Notes: generated by a model from the letters alone, not told the origin. Shown: positions 1 through 10,644, numbered from the stretch's first letter. The stretch: 64,000 bases of DNA from Lineus longissimus (GCF_910592395.1 NC_088313.1:3040501-3104500); one strand, 5' to 3'. Numbers and translations are program-made.

Positions 1-161
1 GAGCAGGCAGTCCTCTAACTGAACAACTTTCTGCTGTGCTTGCCTACTGACAATGCAACATAGACTTGAGTGTCGTCAGCGAAGCCATGACGTGGGGTAG
101 AGAAACTGTCAATCAGGTCGCCAAGTGGTAGGATATAGATAAGGAAAAGAATAGGCCCAAG
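1..161 (-). mobile_element. CR1-like LINE fragment (RT motif C region)
   Basis: The minus strand encodes reverse-transcriptase sequence containing LGPILFLIYILPLGDL and FADDTQVYVAL, the motif B'/C region with the catalytic FADD. It is the 5'-truncated end of the insertion seen more fully at 16094-17085, with the same junction to receptor sequence (about position 162). The rest of the element lies outside the window. Confidence 0.8.
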
Positions 162-286
162 CATAAGCAAGGTACAACACCTTAACCTCACTGGTAACAC
201 CCTGGGGGACTTCACTGGTAAAGAAGACTTCAAGGATCTGCCAGAGCTAAAGGAACTCCGGTCGAATCATTTTTAGATTTTGTTGT

Positions 287-1097
287 ATGGCCCCACAGGT
301 CCCCGAAGAGAATTGTTTTCCAAAGATGGACCCGTTTTCTTTCTGCACTGATCTCATCCGCATAGGCACCTTGCGGATCTTTCTGTGGATACTTGGGACC
401 ATTGCTGTGGGCGTGAATATCCTCGTACTCCTCCTGAGGATATTGACAAAGGAACCAACGACGGCGAACACCAAGATCATCACAAGCCTCGCCGTGTCCG
501 ACCTCCTCATGGGCGTGTACTTGTACATCATCGCGGCAGCGGACACCACATTCAGGGGGTACTACATCGAGGTTGACTGGAACTGGTGGGAGGTCATCGG
601 ATGTAAGATTGCAGGAGTCCTCTCCGTCTTATCAAGCGAGGTGTCCGTCTTCACTTTGACTATCATGTCAGTGGATCGTTTCCTGGTTGTGGTGTTCCCG
701 TTCAGTAAGCAAAAGATCAACTTCAAGAAGGCGAAGATATTGGTGGCATCAATATGGATCTTTGGGGTCATTTTAGCCGGTGCAACGTTCTGTGTTGACT
801 ACTTGCGACATTCGTACTATTCAAGATTTGGCGTCTGTCTCTCGCTCCACCTGACATCAGAATCCGCCCCAGGCTGGGAGTACTCGGTCGCCATCTTTTT
901 AGGACTCAACCTCGTTGAATTCATGATCATCGCTGTACTATACACTTGGATGTACGTCATCATCAAACGCTCTGCAGATATGATAAAACACAAGACCAGT
1001 GGGAAGAAGGGAGAAAACAAGGAACTAGTCGTTGCCCGCAAGATGGCGCTGATCATCCTGACTGACTTTGCTTGCTGGATGCCCATCATAATTCTAG
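287..1097 (+). CDS. LGR/relaxin-receptor-like 7TM exon A (TM1-6), U1
   Basis: Open from a Met at 287 to a GTGAGT donor at 1098 (exon end phase 1). The protein has a cysteine-containing hinge (PEENCFPKMDP), TM1 (IFLWILGTIAVGVNILVLLL), TM2, TM3, a DRF in the DRY position (SVDRFLVVVFPF), TM4, TM5 (SVAIFLGLNLVEFMIIAVLY) and TM6 (DFACWMPIIIL). The pattern is that of the relaxin receptor/type C LGR family, rhodopsin-like receptors at the plasma membrane. Directly upstream the LRR frame is broken: one extra T in the T-run near 270-275 gives a stop before this Met, so the 187-286 segment no longer reads into the 7TM part. This is the only copy whose TM1-6 exon is free of frameshifts and stops. It could be an LRR-less receptor or a decaying pseudogene. 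Confidence 0.8.
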
Positions 1098-1543
1098 GTG
1101 AGTAAATATTGGCACATTCGTGTTGAACAGGTTTCAAGCAGAACAACTACACGTCCACTGGTGTTTGACACTACCGACTCAAACACCAAATATGTTAATG
1201 ATAGTGCTCATGTCGAACAAACAGTACCGTTTGAGGAGTAAACCAAATCATTGGAGCATATTTCACGATTAATTGGACACCATCGCCACGACTTGGATGC
1301 CTCTGTACAAACCCTTTCTGGAATCCATGCATGTAGGTGCTGACCTCAAACAGGGGCTACCCTGGGGCCCTTTCGGTCGTATAACATTTGTGACAACATG
1401 GTAAGATACGAAATCGACTCAAGCTTGTGAGTGTAAACTAGATTGTAGTTTAGAGTATCGTAAAAATTATATGTGGCTGATCAGTTCGTAATGCCAAGTT
1501 GAGGAAGGAATCATGATAATTCAGTTTTGCGTTTCGCTTTCAG

Positions 1544-1673
1544 GTTTGGCTGCGATCTCCGGGAAAGTCACGATCCCTGGTGATGTCTACGCCTGGATTG
1601 CAGTATTTGTGCTGCCGATCAACAGCGCTATGAACCCAATACTCTACACACTGTCGTCTCTCGATCTCATCAA
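1544..1673 (+). CDS. Receptor exon B (TM7), U1
   Basis: Acceptor CTTTCAG before 1544, donor GTAGGT after 1673. The phase (split G|GT codon) continues exon A. It encodes TM7 with LPINSAMNPILYTLSSLDLIK, that is the NPxxY motif as NPILY. It matches the TM7 signature of relaxin receptors (LPINSALNPILY). The 446-bp intron before it (1098-1543) shows no other coding signal. Confidence 0.85.
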
Positions 1674-2056
1674 GTAGGTGACTTGATATTTCCTTTGAAT
1701 GACTCTTACCTTGAATTATGGGTGCTCTAGATGAGCTATGGACGGATTTCATTATGATTTACGGAATAAATCAAGAATTTAAAACCGTGCTTGTGATGTT
1801 TAAGGTTACTGTTTCCTGGCTATTCCTGTTGGTTGCTATAACCTCTGTTAGAACCAAAAAGCGACTATCAGTGCCATTGTGTAAGACGTTAAGGGCTTCC
1901 TCATCCACAGTAGACAACTACAATAAACATACTCGTCATTTCATATTTGCTCCTCAAAAGATTGAGACTCGTATATACGACTCTTAATCTTCGACCAGCC
2001 CTACCAAGTATTTCCAATTGAAATGTCCATCGGCTGATATAACGTTTTTCTTTTAG

Positions 2057-3105
2057 ACTGATATGTGGAAAGAAAGAACCACAGTTGGATTACTCTGGAA
2101 GCACTAGGACGAATGTGTCTACCCGTAAGTAAAAAGGCTTTTAAAAATAAGTACTTATATCAGATATTGACTTGCGGCTGATCCTCCTCTTCGCTGTCCC
2201 CCAAATGATGCAGGGTAAGAGTGAATCTAGCCCAGCGATGCAGCTGATCTCACTCACTTCCTACGAGTTGATATTTCTATGTCAACTGTAGGATTACGAT
2301 CGTGAGTCGTCTGTATTGCAGCACCACTCATGCACTCCAGCGCTCTTTGCATCGCGGGATACAATATCCGCGCAGCGCGTACGGCATCCCGCGTCCTCTC
2401 TGTCGTTTCCCTTCAACAACCTTAGGTTGTCATTCCATCAGTATCTTGGAAAGTTTTGCTAGTTCAGTTCAAGACACGTGTCCAAACCAATTACGCTATT
2501 GGGTTGTTATTCCGTATATTATTTTGGTCACGATTCCTTGGGCCAGGGCAAAATTCTACCCTCATGTTTTCCAAAGATCCAAAACAGTTTGAAACTATTT
2601 TGTGGACTAACCGACTAATATCGTGGTAACAATGTCATTTGGAGCTTTTCTTGTTTCTTGACTTTCAGTTGACGAAGATGATGAGGACGGTTCCCCTAAG
2701 GTAGTCAACTGTTACCCAGAGGGCAGTCATCTCCTGCCTTACGTGGTGGAGGAGTCCAATATGCTGAACCTCGCCCACGCCATGAAGACCGAAACGCCCT
2801 CACTGCCGCTGCGGGACATGCGCAGCGTGCTAAAGGATGTGGCCAAAGCCATGGCATCGCTGCATGAAAGAGGCCTGATTGCGAGCAGTGTGACTGTAAA
2901 TGACGTTGGGATAATTGTCAGCAACGGAAATGAGGTAAGACAAGTTGATTTCGGCTACTCTATGAGGATTCATTTTACGAAAGATATTGTCCTTGTGAGC
3001 AACAGTTTCTGACACAATGTGCTCTTGCTGTCTCTTTTGACAGCCTTGCTGTGACCCACTGGACTGGCCATCACTTGACTTCTTAAAGGGTAACTACCGG
3101 CAAAC
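2057..3105 (+). CDS. Receptor cytoplasmic tail, kinase-like exons C-E, U1
   Basis: Exon C is 2057-2124, exon D 2669-2934 (or to 2994), exon E 3044-3105. All joins keep the frame from exon B: AA|A, then C|TT, then phase 0. The tail is an acidic stretch (DEDDEDG), a hinge-like LLPYVVEESNMLNLAHAM, then SVLKDVAKAMASLHERGLI, which resembles kinase helix E ending in LHE-G-LI. ASSVTVND stands where HRDLKPEN should be, so the catalytic Asp and Lys are absent. Extending exon D to a GTGAGC donor adds VRQVDFG at the right spacing for the DFG motif. No glycine loop or VAIK lysine is visible, so the N-lobe is missing. I infer a pseudokinase-like C-lobe fused behind TM7. Confidence 0.65.
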
Positions 3106-3231
3106 GTAAGGTAGGTCAGGATTAGTTACGGTACACGAAGTTGTCGGTATGGCCTTTTCAGTCTCACTATCGAAACTTTATACCTACCGCTGAATCAAAC
3201 ATGTTTTTTAGACTTCAAATTTACCTCCTAG

Positions 3232-3366
3232 TTTCTACCTTCCTTTAAGTGACGCATTTCATGATGCAGTGGCACAAGAGTGCTGGCATCTCAAAATCGA
3301 GTGTTTCCTTGAATTGCGATACGCCGCGATCAGTTCATTTCCCCAAGTCGAAATGTTGGATACTGA
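3232..3366 (+). pseudogene. Receptor C-terminal exon F, truncated, U1
   Basis: After a TAG acceptor, phase-compatible with exon E, the frame reads ...SDAFHDAVAQECWHLKIECFLEL... up to MLDTE near 3366. There it joins abruptly to sequence found about 270 bp further downstream in U3 (a deletion). The terminal EEWIFQRPG... and the stop codon of intact copies are lost. Confidence 0.6.
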
Positions 3367-3740
3367 AGTATGCGACTCTTACGTCACCACACCATGAACA
3401 AAAATCAGCATTGACGGTGTTATATGGGATCAGATTTTGTTCACTGTGATAGGATATACCAATAGAGTGCGTCGTTTTAAAAGCTGTTTGAGACTTGCTT
3501 TCGACGAGTAATTTCATGTTAGGTTATCGATTTGACTCGATGTTGCACCACTACATTCTATAGGCTCTCTTAATTGTATTGGCTGGATATCTTAATTTCA
3601 CTTTTACATGTTCGTGTGTTCGTGTAGAGAGGACAGAATTATATGGCTTTTAAGATGTTCGACAATTGATTTTTTTGTTCAACATAGACGGTGTGGCGTT
3701 TGAACTTGATACGAAGCGTCACGATGAAAACGACAACACA

Positions 3741-3980
3741 CCGATGCGTTACTATGGAAAGGACAACAAACCGAGCGTCCCTATGGAAAGGACAACAAAC
3801 CGAGCGTCACTATTGAAAGGACAACAAACCGATCGTCACTATGGAAAGGAAAACAAACCGAGCGTCACTATTGAAAGGACAACAAACCGAGCGTTACTAT
3901 GGAAAGGAAATCGAACTGAACATCACTATTGAAAGGACAACAAACCGAGCGTCACTATGCAAAGGACAACAAACCGAATA
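3741..3980 (+). repeat. 29-bp minisatellite, U1 (about 8 copies)
   Basis: Tandem copies of a 29-bp unit with core GGACAACAAACCGAGCGTCA separated by CTAT(G/T)GAAA. Variants differ at a few positions (GAGC/GATC, GGACAA/GGAAAA). Flanks are conserved between units (GATGCGTTACTATGGAAAGG before it). Sequence at 3367-3740 and 3981-4387 is conserved between units but I see no convincing gene in it. Confidence 0.9.
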
Positions 3981-4387
3981 AGAATTGCCGTTATGATGCT
4001 AACCTTACCGACACGTTCTTGCTATAAGCATGCTGCAACTTGATAATTTCCAATACAATATCTATGCGTAACACATATTTCTTTCTAACAGGAGAACCCG
4101 GCTTACACACGATATATGAGATGATATTCATAGGGCCCATCTTCCTCAGTTTTATTAATGTATGTACTGAAAATAAAGATCCAGAGGTTTCGCAATCCAC
4201 CAAAGAAACAAAACCCGTGAAAATTCTATTTTTTCTGAAATCTTCGCGTATCACAAAAACGAAGAGGCGTGAAAATTCCTTGACGGTTTACAATTATTAT
4301 TTCGCATTCTCCAAACAGACACAACACAATATAGTAGAACCGCCTTGTCACGCTACTATTACATGTACTGCGCGGAGTATGTTTACT

Positions 4388-6328
4388 TCATTGTCTAGAC
4401 GCGTAAATGGGTTCTGCAAGGGCAGGTTGTGTGGTCAGGGTCTTTATGGTCAAGTATAAGTGACAGAGCCTTGTGGAGGTATCATAACTAAATCCGTTGA
4501 ACGTGGAATGGTTGATACAGGCTTGCAAACACACCATCTTTCTGCTGCACGTCTCCGATTGCATGAGTCGAGTTGCGGTGGTAGTTGGGTTGAAAAGTTT
4601 CAAGAAGTATTGTTGGCAACCGCGAACTGAAAGTAAGATAAGACGTGCAGTTTACAAACGACTAAGCTGTGCGTAGATTTACCAGTACGCACTCCATGTT
4701 AGTACTGCAAACTTGGTTGTATCTGGTATGTCGCGTTGCACATTTGAACCAACACATCTTTCCCGAAACTGAAGGACTATACAATATCAGCCAGATCTCC
4801 GTTTTCGTAGTTTTTAGCCCAATTCTCCTGCACTAAACAGGTCTATTGTATAACCACATGCATTGGTATGGGCCACGTTGTTCAATATTATAGGCGACAG
4901 CATTACCGTTGCCGGTTTAGGTCCTAACCTTTCATGCCTTTCCCTCGAACGTCTTTAACTACAATCGCCCTCAGGGCTACCTTCCTGCCATCAAAATGAC
5001 CTCCAATGTATATCCTTTTTGTTGAGAGAAAATAGCTACTGTGCTTCGTTGCTCCAATCACCTGCCAATCGTTCCTGGAGAGGCCAAATAGAATTGCCAA
5101 ACCGTAACGCGTACTTTTATCACTGTGATAACCAGTGAGATCACCAGCTTGGACCTGTAAAGACATAACAGCTTCACGTAGTACAAACACTAGTAGGCAG
5201 GGCTGAAAAAGAGGTAAGTCAACACACACACGGCGCACAGGGCGACTGGATCGCCATTAAAAGTTGACATTGATATTGCTGATTTGCTCACAATGTCATG
5301 CGATTGGATTTTGTCTCTAGCCCTGCATCTTCTATATTGTTTTTTTAACTCTATACTCTACTTGTTAGTAACCAACGACAAGCCTTTTACTATTGTTTTA
5401 GTATGAGTGCGGGTCACTTGCAGAGGGTGTATTAAAATCAAAGGAAAATTTATGGCGAGAGAGACCAATTACACGAAACCGTGATTGGTCGTAGCAAGCG
5501 GACACAAAAGAAGCAGGCAAAGAATTTCTTTATTTTATTGGACGTTAAGCCATGCGAGCACTACGATATAAGGGCCTTATTATCTTTTTGACTAATGAAG
5601 TACCCATACATGATGTACACCGTGTTGGTGTCTTTCCCAGCATGCCCAGCAGATGTTTTCTTGGCTAATATTTGTTACTTCTTTGTTAGGTGTAAAGGAA
5701 TAATCCACTTTAATGGATAAACATCTCAAATATGTCATATCGTAAATCAAAGTACATTGTAATTAGTTTCAATAGACAATAGTACTTGACTTATGACCGA
5801 TCAAGCACTACTTGTTATAGAATTCGTGAGTGACAGGGATTCCTGCTGCAGTGGAAAACAAGTCATGGCGTCGATGCGACACGCAGACTACTAAGTATTC
5901 AGAAACAAGCAGACAGTAACCTTGAAGGGTATCGAAAACAATGTCTTATTTCCGATCGTAGAGTTTGTAACCTCTGTTGAGTGGACCAGGTCGAACGTCC
6001 TGGAAACGTCAGGGACGGGTCTGAATATATCCACATAGTACGTTTCGCTGTTGATTTTGTTGTATAGTTGCCATCCGATAACATATCCTTCTGCTTTGAA
6101 CATGTGCGGAGCGGCCAAATGGATGATCACCCAACCGGCGTAGCTGCCGGGGAGAGCAGTCGGTTCCTGTCCCTGAAGATACACATCCTTGCAGTTTGGG
6201 ACGACAGCGACAGTTGGAAAAATATCGAAAAACAGGAAACACAATGAGGTAATAAAAACTATTGGGTCAATTGCGATTCCACTCTGGCAGCTTGACAAAC
6301 TCGTGATTTCTTCATTAGCATTCCACAT
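4388..6328 (-). CDS. Predicted secreted beta-rich/PAN-like protein, U1
   Basis: Three-exon minus-strand model: exon 1 6328-5921, exon 2 5154-4929, exon 3 4626-4388, total 873 nt, 290 aa. Acceptors are TTTACAG and TTTCAG, donors GTTACT and GTTAGG, with phases 0 and 1 that match. Residues about 21-41 form a hydrophobic signal or anchor (PIVFITSLCFLFFDIFPTVAV). Residues 42-211 are a module with GWQLYNKINSETYYVDIFRP and STKRIYIGG..ALRAIVV, which I read as beta-rich; the family is not recognised with certainty. Exon 3 is PAN/apple-like with five cysteines and NGFSYDTSTRLCHLY, ending in a stop conserved in the other copies. In U1 the Met context is MWNANEE rather than MCIANEE and the frame stays open further upstream to 6373. 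Secretion is inferred only from the N terminus. Confidence 0.7.
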
Positions 6329-6958
6329 CCCTGCTAAAAAATATATAATGCGGTAAAATGGTTCCCTCTCCAAATTGTACTTCGATTAATGGATCTTGTA
6401 TTTCAGAACAAATCTATTCCGGTAAGAAAAGTGATTAATTTAATCCGGTCACAGGTTCAGCGATCCCGTTCCAATCGGTCATATAAAAAGGAAGCGTTGA
6501 TACAATTACTAGTACGGAAACTCTCAAAAGGCACAGTGCACTACAGACGAGCAGAATGAGTAATTCGCTCGCGATCGACTCTTTAGTGCGAGAGGTTCTA
6601 TGACCAGTTTCAAGCCAGGACTGAAGACGCTGCTCTTCTGTGAAAGCGCCCGTAGGCAGGACTCTTGGGAGTCGGCGCTATACATTGTACAAGACACTAA
6701 TACTTGTGACTGTCAGCACCGTCAAAACGTATCCAGAAGTATTAAGGTAGCAGGAAGGATAGGGCGTTTGCGGTTTCATACATACTGCTTCCCGCATGGA
6801 ATACAGTTCTTGCGTTTTTCCGTATACTTATACGGTAGTACTTGTCGTGTAAACTACACAAACTAATGACGTCGTTCAGAAGGCGTCACTGCGGATGCAT
6901 TTGCAAGAATAACACCAGGATTATGCTGTATGTATCCCTGTACTCCTTTCTGTTACAG
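6329..6958. other. Upstream region of U1 secreted gene with element remnant
   Basis: A shared 5' region between the minus-strand secreted gene and the next receptor copy. 6733-6776 is the left end of the 839-bp element (CCAGAAGTATTAAGGTAGC) and is followed by a deletion into sequence equivalent to 14331 onward in U2. No promoter element could be assigned with confidence. Confidence 0.45.
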
Positions 6959-8041
6959 GATCCCGTTTGAGAAAACTTCAGCTTCTTCACAGTTTTCGCA
7001 GCTGCCCATTTTGGTCTGCGCCTGGTGGGCAAACATTCTTTATCAACTACTTGATAACTATATATTGAGAAAAGATCACACAAATATCAAAATGTGAGAT
7101 AATTTTGAGGAGAACTACTTTGGCCGATTCACTCTGCCACTCGCGCGACCTCGTCATAATCGTCACGATGTGACGACGAGGATTGATTTTTCAATATGGC
7201 GACCTAGAATGGTATTCGAGAGACTACGTCCGTTCCCTAGCCTCGTTGTCCCAAGTAGCCCAACTGATATTAGTTGAAAATTATACCGCAGATCTGGAGA
7301 ATAAAGACGTTCCTGAGAATTGTCGAGCTAGTTACTTCGGAAGATCTGGTGAAAACGGATTGTTTTATTGAACGTTGTTGGTATAGTCGAAAGGATGATT
7401 TCATGACGAGGATCATCGTAATAATGCGAACTGTTGGTGTGATACTGACCAGTCGGATACTGCTGTTATCAATCCCTTATCCTAGGTTCATTTGCTGGCT
7501 GCAACGCGAGTTGGTCAAAAGATGATAGTGATAAATATATAGATGGATGTCGTTTGGAAAGAACGATAATTGCTTCTAAAAAGACCATACAGTTAATCAA
7601 TTATCGGTAAAACTATCTATTGAATTCTAAATTTCTATTTCACTTCAGGTGATCAGGACGCTCCAGATTTAGACCGAGTTGTTTCTCGCCACAACTGGGA
7701 CAAAGACACTCTAATATTCTTTCTAGTCCTCTTGATCAATGAGCAACGAAAAAATACACTACACCCATACCACTAAAATGTGAAGACGACATTAACACAT
7801 GTACAATGTAGTTATAGAGATATGAAAAGGTATATTTTCACAAATCAACCCCTCAATGAATGCAACTGAGTTGGTCAGTAACCCACCAGCACAGTAGCCA
7901 GAATGCAGTATGGCGGTATATGATAATGAAGAGCCTATGTAACATTATGGTTATGAAGATACAACCCACAGGGATGTTTCATTAAACATAATTATGATAA
8001 AAATGTCGCACAAGAGAAAGACCGTTGTCACTCAACCTCGT
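6959..8041 (+). other. Possible degenerate LRR exons and conserved non-coding DNA, U1
   Basis: 6959-7066 follows a good acceptor (TTTCTGTTACAG) and reads SRLRKLQLLHSFRSCPFWSA before a stop, weakly leucine-rich-repeat-like. 7183-7371 contains LASLSQVAQLILVEN, also leucine-patterned. A third acceptor (CACTTCAG, before 7650) opens a short frame. These could be decayed ectodomain exons of the receptor at 8302. All are conserved in the other units. None has a full LRR consensus, so this is only a suggestion. Confidence 0.25.
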
Positions 8042-8272
8042 TTACCCAGGGGTCATTGCGCGCTCCTGAATGCTAATCAAGTAGACCCCGGATGTAGAGG
8101 TTGCAGCTTGGTGCCTCGCTGGCATGTGGCTGCTGCTGTAATAAATATCATGTGACCCGGAACCATCGCCCTGACCAATCATGGTTGTTATGCTGAAATG
8201 GACATCATTTTGGTACCAGGCCATAATTACCAAATTTCCGACGACTGCTTTTTTATGGCGGATTGCGGTCAA
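8042..8272 (-). other. Conserved minus-strand open frame of unknown nature
   Basis: A 76-codon frame (WYQNDVHFSITTMIGQ... SGVYLISIQERAMTPG) ends at a stop overlapping a possible GTAAAC donor. It is retained with mostly small changes at 15637-15837 (frameshifted), 29035-29265, 36249-36479, 45891-46082 and 58455-58646. It could be an exon of a minus-strand transcript or simply conserved non-coding DNA. I recognise no domain. Confidence 0.2.
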
Positions 8273-8301
8273 ACCCTAATCATTTGTTCTAACTGAATTC
8301 T

Positions 8302-9447
8302 TTGCCTGCTTCAAATAGAGCAGCATTGAACCATGTTGGTACAGAGGACCTGGTCATATCAACAACACTGCTGAGGAAACATCTGAATTCGTTTTGGTCA
8401 TTATTTGGAAGGGATACTGAACAATTCAGTAAAGGGTTCTTTCTATTCTCCGTGCAAAAAATGACGTGTAATTTTTTTATATCAAACAACCACCTAAACA
8501 TGATACCACTGGGCACATTCAGGTATACAAACAGGGTACAACACCTTCACCTCACTGGTAACACCCTGGGGGACTTCACTGGTAAAGAAGACTTCAAGGA
8601 TCTGCCAGAGCTAAAGGAACTCCGGTCGAATCATTTTAGATTTGGTTGTATGGCCCCACAAGTCCCCGAAGAGAATTGTTTTCCAAAGATGGACCCGTTC
8701 TCTTCCTGCACTGATCTCATCCGCATAGGCGCCTTGCGGATCTTTCTGTGGATACTTGGGACCATTGCTGTGGGCGGAATATCCTCGTACTCCTCCTGAG
8801 GATATTGACAAAGGAACCAACGACGGCGAACACCACGATCATCACAAGCCTCGCCGTGTCCGACCTCCTCATGGGCGTGTACTTGTACATCATCGCGGCT
8901 GCGGACACCACATTCAGGGGGTACTACATCGAGGTTGACTGGACCTGGAGGGAGGGCATCGGATGTAAGATTGCCGGATTCCTCTCTGTCTTATCAAGCG
9001 AGGTGTCCGTCTTCACTTTGACTGTCATGTCAGTGAATCGTTTCCTGGTTGTGGTGTTCCCGTTCAGCAAGCAAAAGATCAACTTCAAGAAGGCGAAGAT
9101 ATTGGTGGCATCAATATGGATCTTTGGGGTCATTTTAGCCGGTGCACCGTTCTGTGTTGACTACTTGCGACATTCGTACTATTCAAGATCTGGCGTCTGC
9201 CTCTCGCTCCACCAGACATCAGAACCCGCCCCAGGCTGGGAGTACTCGGTCGCCATCTTTTTAGGACTCAACCTCGTTGCGTTCATGATCATCGCTGTAC
9301 TATACACTTGGATGTACGTCATCATCAAATGCTCTGTCGATATGATGAAACACAAGACCAGTCGGAAGAAGGGAGAGAACAAGGAACTAGTCGTTGCCCT
9401 CAACGTCCTGACTGACTTTGCTTGCTGGATGCCCATCATAATTCTAG
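8302..9447 (+). pseudogene. Receptor LRR end plus 7TM exon A, frameshifted, U2
   Basis: The frame runs from 8302 through the LRR end (ISNNHLNMIPLGTF, VQHLHLTGNTLGDF, LPELKELRSNHFRF) and the hinge into TM1. Then a 1-nt deletion (GGGCGGAAT versus GGGCGGGAAT, about 8776) shifts the frame and ends it at 8799. The rest of TM1-6 is open in another frame (8748-9455). Around 9397 about 12 nt are missing, which turns VVARKMALIILTDF into VVALNVLTDF and shortens TM6 by four residues. The exon ends at the GTGAGT donor after 9447. Confidence 0.8.
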
Positions 9448-9902
9448 GTGAGTAAATATTGGCACATTCGTGTTGAACAGGTTTCAAGCAGAACAACTAC
9501 ACGTCCACTAGTGTTTGACACTCCCGACTCAAACACCAAATATGTTAATGATAGTGCTCATGTCGAACAAACAGTACCGTTTGAGGAGTAAACCAAATCA
9601 TTGGAGCATATTTCACGATTAATTCGCATAATTGGACACCATCGCCACAACTTGGATGCCTCTTTACAAACCCTTTCTGGAATCCATGCATGTAGGTGCT
9701 GACCTCAAACAGGGTCTACCCTGGGGCCCTTTCGGTCGTATAACGTTTGCGACAACATGGTACGATACGAAATCGACTCAAGCTTGTGAGTGTAAACTTG
9801 ATTGTAGTTTAGAGCATCGTAAAAATTAGATGTGGCTGTTCAGTTCGTAATGCCAAGTTGAGGGAGGAATCATGATAATTCAGTTTCGCGTTTCGCTTTC
9901 AG

Positions 9903-10032
9903 GTTTGGCTGCGATCTCCGGGAAAGTCACGATCCCTGGTGATGTCTACGCCTGGATTGCAGTATTTGTGCTGCCGATCAACAGCGCTATGAACCCAATT
10001 CTCTACACACTGTCGTCTCTCGATCGAATCAA
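9903..10032 (+). pseudogene. Receptor exon B (TM7), U2
   Basis: Intact acceptor, donor and NPILY motif, differing from U1 mainly at the end (SLDRIK for SLDLIK). The exon itself is open, but it belongs to a gene broken in exons A, C and D. Confidence 0.75.
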
Positions 10033-10415
10033 GTAGGTGACTTGATATTTCCTTTGGATGACTCTTACCTTGAATTATGGGTGCTCTAGATGAGCTATGG
10101 ACGGATTTCATTATGATATACGGAATAAATCAAGGATTTAAATCCGTGCTTGTGATGTTTAAGGTTACTGTTTCCTGGCTATTCCTGTGGGTTGCTATAA
10201 CCTCTGTTAGAACCAAAAAGTGACTATCAGTGCCATTGTATAAGACGTTAATGGCTTCCTCATCCACAGTAGACAACTACAATAAACATACTCGTCATTT
10301 CATATTTGCTCATCAAAAGCTGGAGACTCGTATATACGGCTTTTAATCTTTGACCAGCCCTACCAAGTATTTCCAACTGAAATGTCCATCAGCTGATATA
10401 ACGTTTTTCTTTTAG

Positions 10416-10483
10416 ACTGATATGTGGAAAGAAAGAACCACAGTTGGATTACTCTTGAAGCACTAGGACGAATGTGTCTACCC
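10416..10483 (+). pseudogene. Receptor exon C with nonsense codon and lost donor, U2
   Basis: The frame reads LICGKKEPQLDYS then TGA, where other copies have GGA. The donor after 10483 is ATCAGT where the others have GTAAGT. Two separate inactivating changes sit within 30 bp. Confidence 0.7.
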
Positions 10484-10644
10484 ATCAGTAAAAAAGCTTT
10501 AAAAAATAAGTACTTATATCAGATATTGACTTGCAGCTGATCCTCCTCTTCGCTGTCCCCCTAATGATGCAGGGTTAGAGTGAATCTAGCCCAACGATGC
10601 AGCTGATCTCACTCACTTCCTACGAGTTGATATTTCTATGTTAA

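Larger units (their letters stand above)
1..8282. repeat. Tandem unit U1 (5' truncated by window edge)
   Basis: First of seven diverged copies of a receptor plus secreted-gene segment. It starts inside a LINE fragment and contains the receptor exons (287-3366), the minisatellite (3741-3980) and the secreted gene (4388-6328). The order of conserved blocks is repeated in U3-U5 with high nucleotide similarity by eye. The boundary at about 8283 is arbitrary; I placed it just upstream of the LRR/7TM exon of the next copy. Confidence 0.85.

Noticed and set aside
817-1146. 109-codon antisense ORF over the receptor exon, repeated in every unit.
   Set aside because: Shadow of the 7TM coding strand; its conservation follows from the sense sequence and it spans the splice donor.
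2302-2592. 96-codon ORF in the intron between exons C and D, examined as a possible missing kinase N-lobe.
   Set aside because: No glycine loop, no VAIK-like lysine, and no acceptor and donor pair in the needed phase without stops.
4040-4459. 139-codon plus-strand ORF downstream of the minisatellite.
   Set aside because: Frame is lost or altered in other units, it overlaps the PAN-like exon on the other strand, and its composition is not protein-like.
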